Assembly (NCBI RefSeq): GCF_964020005.1
Contig: NZ_OZ026474.1
Location: forward strand, 496,001 to 560,000
DNA: 64,000 nt
Reading direction: 5' to 3'
Source: Spiroplasma endosymbiont of Atherix ibis
GTDB taxonomy: Bacteria; Bacillota_I; Bacilli_A; Mycoplasmatales; Mycoplasmataceae
The notes below the pieces were generated by a model. That model was not told the DNA's origin. It was given only the letters and a program-made list of their open reading frames with translations, and searched no databases. The translations under genes were made by a program, and so were the position numbers. Positions 10,331 through 20,900 of this stretch are shown here, one piece after another (position 1 is the first letter of the stretch; each line of letters opens with the position of its first letter).

Positions 10331-11023
10331 ATGTTGGGTAAATATGAGTTTAAAAAAGAAGAAATTGAAGAAGTATTTAATTTTTTTGAACCTGCTGTTC
10401 ATACAATTCAAATTTTATTAGATGAACAATTAAAACTAATGAATCACTATAATTTATTAGATAAGGATTTTTTAAAAATCTTTAATTTCTTTAATAAAAT
10501 GCAATATTTAGATAAATTTAATGAAGGCAAAGATTTAATTGCTTTTTATTATAATGATTATTGAAATATATTATTAAATTTGAATAAAAATCAAATAATT
10601 GATAGACATAAGTTTTGACCTAATATAATTTCAATTTTTCAAATATCAAAATTATTAGATAGATGAATTAAAATTAGTTATGATAATTTAAAAAAAGGTA
10701 AAAAAATATTGAAAATTAATGAATGTTTAAATGATATTAAAAATATTATTACAAATTATTATAAAGAGATAAAAAATATTGAAAAGGATTTATTTTTTAA
10801 TGAAAAGATAAATAATATTTTACATTTATTTGAAAACTCAAGTAACTTTGAAAATACTGAAAAATGTTCAGAATTAATTTTAGAAAGTATAGAAGAAAAA
10901 CAATTAAATAATAGTAAAATTCATAATATTTTTGAACCTAATTCACAAGAATATTGAAATATATTTAATATTCTTAAAAGAATATCTATTTTATCTAGCT
11001 TTGCAATTTTATTAAAAAATTAG
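10331..11023 (+). CDS. Hypothetical protein, 230 aa, half of a divergent pair
   Basis: ATG 10331 after AAAAGGAAT, stop TAG 11021. Intact, soluble, helical, rich in Asn/Lys/Ile (e.g. HKFWPNIISIFQISKLLDRW and IKNIITNYYKEIKNIEKD). No recognisable domain. The facing minus-strand gene is the only obvious relative in the window (both have a Y-K-x-E-I-x-x-I-x-K-D segment in the C-terminal half). A nearby decayed IS begins 20 nt downstream. Confidence 0.7.
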
Positions 11024-11044
11024 AGAGTTTTATATTAATATAAA

Positions 11045-11735
11045 GTAAGTTCAAGTGAGTAGGCGCATTTATATTTATTTTTTTATTTATATAATTATTG
11101 TCCCATAAAATATATCCTTATTTTTTTATTCTATATTTAAAAAACTATTTTAATATTTATGAGACAGTTCTTTTTAAATTTGCCTATATCCTAATTGCTT
11201 TCTATTATCATTAAATACTTTTAAAATATTGTATTTTATATAATTAAATTTATTTTTTTATTTATAAAATAATAATTTTTATATTTATTTCAATTTATTT
11301 TTTTAAATTTAATAATTCAAGTAGTTCCTTAATTATTGTTTTATAGTCACTTGATTTAATGAAATCTATTTTTTTCTCTTTAAAAATGTAACTTCTAATG
11401 AGGCTAAAGATTTTTTTAAGGATTCATATTTCTCCTTTAAATGATTTATTTCAGATTTATCTTGTTTATATTTTGTATTAATGTATAGATTATTATCTTT
11501 TCTATATATTGATTGTTAAATTTCCATTATTTCGATTGAAACATTATATTTTTTATAAGCTTTTGTTAGACAATTTTCAATTGCATAAAGTATTATATTT
11601 ACTTTAAACTCTTCATTATATTTTTAAAAATTTAGACTAAGTTTTGCCATATTTATTTTCCTCTTTTTAAATATTTTACATAAATCTTTAATGCCTATTT
11701 TTTTCAACTAAGTCTAAAATTTTAAAATTTATTTT
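11045..11735 (-). mobile_element. IS-A relic, internally deleted and mutated
   Basis: Closely resembles the minus-strand IS-A copy at 13.62-14.74 kb: the tail (GTGAGTAGGC at about 11055) and the OrfA end (minus-strand start near 11650 reading MAKL) are both recognisable, but about 600 bp of OrfB is missing at a junction near 11150-11165. OrfA carries in-frame TAAs. It cannot encode transposase. It sits directly upstream of the poly-T promoter of lipoprotein 1. Confidence 0.7.
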
Positions 11736-11745
11736 TCGATGTTTA

Positions 11746-11785
11746 TTGCTTTTTTTTTTTTTTTTATATAATCATTGATATCAAT
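11746..11785 (+). promoter_or_regulatory. Poly-T spacer promoter of lipoprotein 1
   Basis: TTGCTT at 11746 as -35, a run of 16 T (11750-11765), TATAAT at 11767-11772 as -10, then the 12-bp palindrome ATTGATATCAAT. The current spacer is 15 bp, shorter than the 17-bp optimum, so change in the T-run would alter promoter strength. A homologous module lies upstream of the 52191 gene. Confidence 0.65.
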
Positions 11786-11832
11786 TTGAATTGTTTATTT
11801 ACTTTTTAAAGATCTTAAAAAAGGAGGAAAAT

Positions 11833-13611
11833 ATGAAAAAGTTATTAAGTGTATTGGCAACAGTAGGGGTTGTTGCTTCATCAACTATTAGTGTGATTGC
11901 GTGTGGTGCAAAATCTGAGAAGAAACCAGAATAATCTAAAAAAGATATTGCTCAGGTTGTTCGAAATTTTGAAAAGGATGTGACAAAGATATGAACACAA
12001 CATTATGAAAAAGAGGTTGCAAGTAATTTGATTACTGTAGAAGATTTAAAGAATGATTATAAATTTTTAAATAAAGAAAATATTCAGAAATTCTCAAAAT
12101 TAGAGAATAAATTAACAGTTGAACACAAAAAAGAGTTGACTAGTGATGTTGAGAAATTATTTCAAATTAAATTGTTAAAACAGAAGTTAAATGAGTTAAA
12201 AAAGGTTAATTAATATAAAATTATTTTAGATGAGGTGTATTCGGTTTTTGAACATGTTGAGTTGCTTTTTAATGATAATTTTGAAATAAATTCAGGAGAA
12301 GTGGTTGAGGGAATTTATATAGGTAATGTGGTAGTTGATTATAATATTGTGACTAATTATAAAGGACTTAATGATGTTGAGAAATTTAAACAATCAGGAA
12401 CATTGAAGTATACTTCAACAGAAAGTGAGTCGTTTAAAAAAGTAGGAGAGGCAATGTATAAAAATATTGCAAAGGATATGTTTATTTCACAAGAAACACA
12501 AAAGTATGTGAATTTTAAGTGAAGTGATATTAAAGGAGAAAAACAAGATTATGAAGCTTATGTAAATTCAAATGTTCAATTAAAAAAATATTATAATAAT
12601 AGTGAAGATTTTCATCAGGCTTTATTGAAGTTACTTAAAGATAAGTATTTTAAAGTTGCTTTTCCAACATTAGATATTAGTTATAGTAAAAGAAGTATAT
12701 ATAGATCAAATGATTTTTTAGCAGAGAATAAAGAGTATTTGATTATGAACAATTTTGATAAAGAAAATGCTATAAAGTTAAAAGAAGGTCAATATACAGA
12801 AACTATATCAAAAATTCTTTTAGGTGATGAAGGGCTAATAAGAGAAACTTTGAAAGTAGTATTTAATTCAAGAGCTTTGCAGAAAAATAGAGTGAAATAT
12901 AGTTCTGCTCAAGATGAGTTTTTAAATAAATTTTTAAGTTCTGTGGAAGTTGAAAATTATAAGGTAACTGATAGTTACTATGATTTAGCAGTGGCTATGG
13001 GTTATGCTGATTTTGTTGGTCCGGTTATTAGAATTGGAGAAGGACAAAATTCTTATATGCATAAGTTACCTGATTTTAAGTTGGCAATTTCTTATTCAAT
13101 GAATGGAGAAAATGATGAGATTAGTGATAGTTTTATAGATTTATCATTGAAATTATTTGGTATTTATAAACAACTTTGAGCTCCTCAAGTAGCAGATAAT
13201 AAAAAATTTTTATTTAATATGAATTATAAAAAAAGAGATAGTATTTGAAAATATATAGGAAATAATGCAATTGCAGAAGATAAAAGCGTTAAAGAAGTAA
13301 ATAGTATCTTGCAGGATTATCAACAGTTTTATTTTATAGAGCTAGAGAAAAGTTTGAGTTTATTGGATATGACAAGAAATGTTTTTAAAAGTTCTAATAT
13401 TTTATATTTAGTAAATACTGATAAAGCTGATGACTTTATATTTAATAACTTATTATTTAGATCATCTGAAACTAATGGATTCTTTAGATTATATGATAGT
13501 CCAAATTATTTTTTTGCAAATATTAATTATTTGACATTTAGTTTATTTGGAATAGTAGAAATGAATATTTATTTTAAAACTAATTATGATAGTAGTAAGA
13601 TTATATTTTAA
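11833..13611 (+). pseudogene. Surface lipoprotein 1 of a paralogous family, two in-frame TAAs
   Basis: ATG 11833 after an ideal AAGGAGGAAAAT. The leader MKKLLSVLATVGVVASSTIS ends in lipobox VIAC. The frame is open to TAA 13609 (592 aa) except for TAA at 11932 (just after the lipobox) and at 12211. The second replaces a GAA present in lipoprotein 2 (LKKVNEYKII). Members share YIGN(V/F) then NYKG.ND.EK, YTSTES and, with lipoprotein 3, HKLPDFKLAISYSMNG and a hydrophobic C-terminal LFGIVEMNIYF. Function is unknown; surface-exposed and probably antigenic by analogy with mollicute lipoprotein families. IS elements flank it on both sides. Confidence 0.8.
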
Positions 13612-13623
13612 GGAAAGGTAAAG

Positions 13624-14740
13624 TGAGTAGGCATAAATATGCCTATTTTTTAATTTATATAGTTATTGTGCCATAAAAGACATCTTTATTTTTTCATTCT
13701 ATATTTAAAAAACTATTTTGAGATTTTCTGGAGTTATATCATTTATCTCATTCAATAACATCAGTTATATAATGTTCAAGTAATTCATATTTATTATTAT
13801 GAATTGTTCCTTTTTTAAATAATGAATGATAACTTTCAATAACAATATTATCTGCACATGTTTTTTTCGCTCCCATTGATATAATTAAATTGTTCGAATC
13901 ACAAACAGTTTTTCACGTTTTGCTTGTGTATTGAACTCCATGATCTGAGTGAATAATTATTCCACTCGGATCTTTTATTTTTTTAATAACATTAATTGCT
14001 CTTTTTAAAGTAGCAATTACAAATTTTGCAGACATTCTATAAGAAATATCTGATGAAATAACTTCTTTTATGAATCTATCAATTATTGTTGATTTATAAG
14101 CTTTCTTTCCTTTTCAAATTAAATAAGTAATATCTGTATATAAAATTTTGTATTTTTCTTTGACAGCACTATATTTTCTTTGAACAAGATCTTGATATTC
14201 TACATTTGAATTTTGTAGTTTTCTTTTATTTGCTTTTTTTAATTGATTTTTAGCAAATCTAGCTATAATTTTATTTTCTCGCATTACTTTTCGAATTATA
14301 TATGTTGAATATTTATGAGATAGTTCTTTTGAAACTTGTCTATATCCAAATTACTTTCTATTATCATTAAATACTTTTAAAATATCGTATTTTATATAAT
14401 CAAATCTATTTTTTCCTCTTTAGACATGTAATTTCTCATGAGGTTAAAGACTTTTTTAAGGATTCATATTTCTCCTTCAAATTTTCTAATTCTGATTTAT
14501 CTTCTTTAGATTTTGTATTAATGCATAAATTATTATCTGTTCTATAGATTGATTGTCAGGTTCCAATTGTTCCCATTGGCACTTTATATTTTTTATAAGC
14601 TTTTGTTACACCGTTTTCATTTGCATAAAGTATTACATTTACTTTAAATTCTTCACTATATTTACTAAATTTTTGACCAAGTTTTGCCATATTTTTTTCT
14701 TCCTTTTAAATATTTTACATAAATTTTAATGCCTACTTTT
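13624..14740 (-). mobile_element. IS-A: IS3-type insertion sequence, degenerate
   Basis: Minus-strand element. OrfA starts at 14690 (MAKLGQKFSKYSEEFKVNVI) and is frameshifted after about 45 codons: relative to the copy at 11.5 kb, 4 bases are missing. OrfB runs to a stop at about 13655 with DDE motifs KILYTDITYLIW, IIHSDHGVQYTS and CADNIVIESYHSLFKKG, and one in-frame TAA before FGYRQVSKEL. Ends carry AGTAGGCAT in inverted orientation (near 13627 and 14727). The transposase set is complete in outline but not translatable as it stands. Confidence 0.75.
13628..13651 (+). terminator. Terminator shared with the IS-A tail
   Basis: TAGGCATA/TATGCCTA stem followed by T6. The same sequence recurs at about 50818-50845, where only this end of IS-A survives, so the hairpin belongs to the element's end and also terminates lipoprotein 1. 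Confidence 0.7.
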
Positions 14741-14751
14741 TTCAACTCAGT

Positions 14752-14812
14752 CTAGAATTAGAATAAATAAAAAATGATAAAAAAAAACATCCCCTCTATA
14801 GGGGGAACCTTC
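14752..14812 (+). mobile_element. IS-B right-end remnant
   Basis: About 60 bp matching the end of the IS-B copies at 39.59-39.65 kb and (inverted) 50.85-50.91 kb: the last OrfB codons (RINKK, TGA, TAA), an A-run, and the terminal CTATAGGGGGAACCTTC. It abuts the IS-A end, so IS-B inserted at or recombined into the IS-A border. Confidence 0.75.
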
Positions 14813-15085
14813 TTACTTATTTTTTTTATAAAATTCTTTAAAAAAAGAAAAAGAATTAAGAAATTACTAAGTGCTTTATTTTAAATAAGAAAATATATCT
14901 GGTTGCTAGAATGGGGTTACTTAGTAAAAAAAACTAGAAAAATATAAATTAAAATTATAAAATACTAAAATATTTATAATTTTAAAAAGAATTTATAAGT
15001 ATAATTATAAATAAAAATAGCATTATAAACACTATTTTTGTGTTAAAATCTTAAAAATTATTAAACACTAGGAGTTGAGAAAGAA
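14813..15085. other. Non-coding gap with a long-range stem; promoter of the next gene
   Basis: TTACTAAGT (14863-14871) pairs with ACTTAGTAA (14919-14927) around a segment less AT-rich than its flanks (GGTTGCTAGAATGGGG). There is no T-run, so it is not an ordinary terminator. TGTTAAAAT near 15040 is a fair -10 and AGGAG near 15071 is the Shine-Dalgarno for 15086. Confidence 0.35.
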
Positions 15086-15775
15086 ATGTTTTCAAAAATT
15101 AAATTATTTAATCAAAAACAATTTTTTTCTTTGCTTGTATCTTATGCTTTAATTTTAGTTTATATATTATTTTTATTAAATTATAAAAGTAATTCTTTTT
15201 TATTTGCAAATAAAATGTTAATTAATAACTTTTTTTTAATTTGTTTATTAATGTATTTATTTGTAAATTTTTTATCAATTCTTATTACTATTAAAAATAA
15301 AAAAATAGATTGATTTAGTTTTATAAAACTTTATAAAAAGAGAACTAGATGTATTTTTCTTTTAAAGCTTATTTTAGTAATAGTTCCTCTAATTATATTC
15401 TTTACAGTTTTCTTTTTTACGAATAAAGAGATAAATGGAAGAAATAATGATCAGTTAATAACTATTTTAGTATTATTTTCAATAAACTTTATTCTAATCA
15501 TAAGTTTGTTAATAATGGCTATTTGCTATAAAATACTTAAAAAAAGAAATTTATTAATTGATTTTGAACCAATTAATTTCTTTATTTTTGATGCTTCACT
15601 TTTTATTATAAAATCAATTAGACTAATTTTTAGAAAAGTAAAAATAAAACTAATTAATCAAATTAAAAAAGTATTTAATTTTTTTATTAATTATTTTGTA
15701 TTTTTTAATTACGTATTTATGAAAAATAAAATTTTATTAATAATTAAAAAGAAAATTGTTATTCCACTTGCTTAA
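15086..15775 (+). CDS. Membrane protein, 229 aa, about four transmembrane helices
   Basis: ATG 15086 with AGGAG upstream. Hydrophobic segments lie at residues about 13-32, 45-67, 92-112 and 125-150, followed by a basic, Phe-rich C-terminal region that may associate with the membrane. No family is recognised. It is the first gene of a tightly spaced cluster (60 nt to the next gene) encoding a repeat surface protein, a giant permease and a lipoprotein, and is the only member without an internal stop. Confidence 0.7.
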
Positions 15776-15834
15776 TTTTTAAAATAAGAATTGTTCTTAT
15801 TTATTTTTAAAAAAATTAAGAAAGAGTGTAAATT

Positions 15835-17922
15835 ATGAAAAAATTACTTATTTTATCAGGGGTTTGTGCAATTGGTTTTTGTGCAGTATTAGCACCTAGT
15901 ATGCTAGTTGTAAAGGGATTTGTTAGAAGTTTAGAACAATACAAACCAAACCTAAATGAAGATGAAGCAAAAAAAGTTGGAGAAGATGTTAAAGAAAGTA
16001 ATCAGGGTTATCAAAGTATAGATGTTTTAAATTTAAATTCAAATTTAGGATCTATATCAGATATAAATGAGCAGGGATTAACTAAAAAAATAAGAGAAGT
16101 TAATCCAATATTAAAAGATAAAAAAATATATATTAAAGCTTTAACTTTGAAAAAAATAAAAATAACTGTAGAAAATTATACAGGAACTTTTGATTTTAAT
16201 TTTAAAATCACAAGTTTAAGTGGATTAATTAAAAATAAAGAACTTGGAAAAATAAAAAATATTAAATCAACAACAATTATTGAAAAAATAAAAGAATTAA
16301 ATCCTAATATTGCTGGAATGGATTTTATTAATGATATTGATTTATAAGTTTCATCATTAAGTTAAATTAAATTAAGATGAGCTAAAAAATCAAGAGAATC
16401 ACAAGAAGAGTTAACTTTAACTTATGAATCAATTTCACTTGATGGAATTTTTATGAACACAGATTTAGGAGGAACAAGTGATATTAGTTCTTTATGAATT
16501 TCAAATAAAATTTTAGAAATAAATAAAGATTGTTCATTTTTATCTAATCAACAATATCAAATAGTAATTTCAGAAACATCAAAACAAACTCCAGAAAATG
16601 CAACTATATCAATAAAACATAATAATCAAATTGTAAATTTCCAAGAAGGAAATACTTTAATTGTTGCTTATAATGTTAGTGATATAGCAGTTTTAATTAA
16701 AAATACAAATTTAGGTATTTTAAATCAACTTAATAAAAATGCAATTTTATCAAAAGTAAAAGAGTTAAATCCTATTTTTGCACAATACAGTCAGGTAAAT
16801 AGTTCTAAAATAGATTTTGATTTAAATTCAGCTATTATTTCAAATCCAAATTTAGCTAATAGATTTAATTTAACTTTTCAAATTGATGATATAAATGTTA
16901 TTGTAAATGAAAAAAGTATTGGAAATATTTCAAATTATAGTGAAGAAACTGAAAAAAGAGATCAACTAATTGTTGAAGCTATTAAAAATTCTAATCCTTT
17001 ATTAAAAAAATTACCTAATTCAGATTTTACTATTAGTAAAGTTCAAATAGGAGAATTTGGATTAAATGATATGTTAATTAAAGATGTAAAATTTGAATTA
17101 CAAATTAAAAATTATAATGGTATTGCAAATTTGAAATTTAATATTAAAAGAGAAAATATTTCGTCTTTAATAATAACAAAAAATTTAGGAAAAATTTATT
17201 GAATTAAGACTTCAGATATAATTCAAAAAATTAAAGATAAAAATGGAACAAACTTTAATGAAAATAGTGTTTATTTTTCTAAACCTACTTATACAAGTAT
17301 AGATTTAAAAGCAAAAGAAAAATCATTAAATTATTTTGGTGAAGTAAAAATAATTTATGAAACAATGTTTAAGAAAATAAATGATTTTGATTTTAAAAAT
17401 GCAGTTAATGGAAACTTAACAGGAGAGTCTTTTGATTCAAAACAAGATGTACCAACAATGTATCAAACTCCAGATAACTCTACTTTTGAATTGCGCTATG
17501 CAATTCCAGATAGTTATGAAAGTTTAATAAATGCTGGTAAAACCAATATTAATTTTAACTTATCAACAAAAGCTAAAAAAATGTCAGCAAAATCAGCTGT
17601 TTCAGCAGCAGATTTAAAAAAATATGATAAAGAAAATATTAATATTTCTTATGATCTTTCACAAGCAAGTCAATCTGGAGAAAAATCTCTTAGAGATTCT
17701 ACTTCTATTCCTGTTTCATTTAAAAGTGGTTTCTTTTGTGGATCAAGTCAAAATATAAGTTTTATAAGTAATTTTTATTACTCAATTAGCAAAATAAGTG
17801 CCAATTCAATTGATTATATTGTAATAAAAATAAAAATATCTTCTAAACTTGAAACATGATCAGGGTGCAGTTCATTTCAATCATCATGATCAATTATTAT
17901 TAATAGTATCGAGGTCTTATAA
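15835..17922 (+). pseudogene. Membrane-anchored surface protein with tandem domains, two in-frame TAAs
   Basis: ATG 15835 after AAAGAGTG. An N-terminal signal-anchor (residues 4-28) is followed by at least six degenerate repeats, each opening with LG.I..I and containing an I..K(I/V).E.NP core (e.g. LGKIKNIKSTTIIEKIKELN and LGILNQLNKNAILSKVKELN). Two TAAs at 16345 and 16363 interrupt an otherwise open 695-codon frame; Gln fits both sites. The C-terminus runs to 2 nt before the permease start. It resembles the repeat-built variable surface proteins of mollicutes; function unknown, presumably partner of the permease. Confidence 0.7.
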
Positions 17923-17924
17923 TA

Positions 17925-20900
17925 ATGAAAAAGAAAAGTAAGATGCTTTTAATAATAAAATCAGGTTTTAAAACAAATATAAAAAATTTAGGACATTTAT
18001 TGGTTTTAAGTTTTTTAGTAACAGTTGCTTTATTTACAGGTATGTCAATATTTGTTGTACAAAATAGAGTCGATAAAAGTTATACTGATTTATTAAATAA
18101 ATCTGTTCAACATGACTTTATAGTTGATGAAGCAAACTCTGCAAGAATTTCTTTTGATGAGCATAATTGAATTGGGGGAGAAGATATTGATAAATTCTCA
18201 AATCAAGATTTATATTCTCAATATTTAATAAATTCTTTATCTAGAAAGGGAATAAAAAACTCACAAGGTGTTGTAACAGGAGATAGTTATTTTAACTGAT
18301 CTAGAACAGAGGGAAGAACTTTTTTAAGTGTCAAGTTAAATAATAAAGATTTAAATATTAAAGCTATAACAAAAACTTCTATTGTAGATGAGAAATTTGA
18401 AGAGACAAAAGAAGAAAAAGTAATGGTAGACAAAATTATTTTAGAAGATGAAACAAAAGATAAATATTTTTCTTCTGATATTAAACTAGCTCCAAGAGAA
18501 GTTATTATTCAATCAAGTTTTGCTAAAAAAATAATATTAAAAGAGGAGATATTATTAGACTTACAAGTGATATTTATGGAAATGAACTATTAGTAAAAAA
18601 TAATATTAATAATTTATCTTTTGGAAATAATGTAAGTATTAATGATTCAAAATTGAGAATTGAAACAAGTGAATATAAAGATCAAGTTTGATTTCAAGTA
18701 ATAGGATTTGGAGCTTAAGCTGATTTTGTCTATCCTGTTACAGAGATTAATTCACTAATTCCTTCTACTAAAAGAAACTTAGTAGTCTATGTTGCTCCTT
18801 CAATTTTTGGTTTAAATAAAGTAAATATTAAATCTGAGCAAGGAAGTAAAATGCAACTTTATCTTTATAATTTTGCAAGCAGTAAATTAAACCCAGAATC
18901 TGAAAAAGATAGAGAAGTCTATTTTTCAGGAAAATTTAAAAGCAAAAGTAATAATTCAGAGTATTATTTAAGAGCTTTTAATCAAGAATGAATTAATTAT
19001 GGAAATTTAAATATTAAAAATGCTAAACTGTTTTATTCTTTAAGAGATGCAGAGTACAAATATTATTTTAGAACTGCAACTTATAGACAAGTAATCTGAG
19101 TTTATTGAATGTTTTCAGCTTTTTTATTAATACTTCTAGTACTAATAAGTTTCTTTATTATTATTTTAATAATTAAAAAACAAATTGAAGAGACAAGAGC
19201 AAAACTTGGAACATTTAAATCTTTGGGATATTCTGACTTTTCACTTTTAATGTTCTTTATATCACCTTCAATAGTTATAAGTTTATTTGGTTTTATCTTT
19301 GCCTATATTCTTACATTGTTACTTCAAAATCAAATTGTAAATTTATTTGCTACATATTTTAATATTCACTTTTTAAAATTTAATCCAGTAATAGGCGAAT
19401 CTATTTTAATATTTACATTTGTATTATTTATAATAATGTCTTTAACTTTATTAATAGCCTATCTTGTTATTAAAGAAAGTGCATTAAAATTATTAGCAGG
19501 TAATCTTGCAAAAACAAATACAAAAGTTGGAAGAGGATTTAAATATCTTTTCAAAAATTCAAATCCAACAATAAAATTACATTCAGCTTTATTGATGAGT
19601 TCAACAGGAAAAATTCTTGCAACTTTTGCAACACTGTTTGTTTCAATAAGTTTAATTTCATCATCTGTAATAGTTCCAATAGTTTTACAAAAAAATAAAA
19701 CTTCAAACTTTACAGGTTTAAATTATAATGATGTAGTTGAATTTAATGAACCAATTTCAAATAATCATTCAACATTTTTAAAAACTTATAATCCTAATAA
19801 AAAAGATAATTGAACTTATAATCAAGAAAACAAAGTAACAGATATTTCAGAAGCTACAAATTCAAAACAAAAGTATATAACATCTTATCCTTTAAAATCG
19901 AATGCTTCTAAAACAGAATATATTTATGATACAGAAAAAATAATTAAAGATTTAATAAGCAATGATATTAGTTCTAATTTTGATTTATACAAAGAAATAG
20001 CGAAGAATAATTATAGTAATTGAAAAAATATGTCTTTAGAATATTTAAAAAAATTAGATGAAGTAACTATTCCTTCTAGAGATACACAAGGAGTTCTTTA
20101 TGATGCAATAGCTTCAATTATTGATCAATGAACTGACTATGCTAACTTAGTTGATGGTGTTGAAAAAATAGCAATAAAATCAATTAAACAAAGTATTGAT
20201 GACAATAAAGAAAATGTTGTAGAGATATCAAAAGAACTTCAAAACTTTTATAAAAAATATGTAAATGCTTTGCCATTAAATATTACTAAAAAATATTTAA
20301 ATGAGAGTCAAAATAAATTAAATGTTGAAGAAATCAAAAAAATTAATTTTGACAATCAATTATTTGAAACTTCAACTAACAGTATTTATTCTGAACAAAA
20401 TGTAAAAACTCCTTTTAAATTAGCTACAAAAGGAAATAATAGATTATTTTATGGATATGATAAAAACTCATCAGATTCAAATGCAAAATGAAACTCAATG
20501 GTTTTAGAATTTGCAGAAAAAAATTTTGAAATGGAAAATAAAAAAGTTTTTTTTAAAGAAAAAGATATTAATTCAATTGATTTAGAAAATGTTAATTGAA
20601 CTGAAGAAGAGTTTAAAACTTTTAATACAAATCTAATTTTATGATATTGAATAAACTTTGAATCTAAAATAGGAACCATGTTAACTGAAGCCACTTATCA
20701 GCAAGCAAATAGTGTTGCTCAACAAAGTATTAAAAAAGCACTATTGGAAGGAACAAATTATAATATTACAACAAATATTGTTCCTTACAATAAACAAATA
20801 GATGAATTGGGAACAATGATAAATGGAACTTATTTTTCAAATAGTAAATTACAAAATATTAAAATTTATGGAATTAATAAAGGTTCAAAAGCAGTAGATC

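Noticed and set aside
14863-14927. Riboswitch upstream of the 15086 gene
   Set aside because: Only one long-range stem and no known aptamer core; kept as an unexplained structure.
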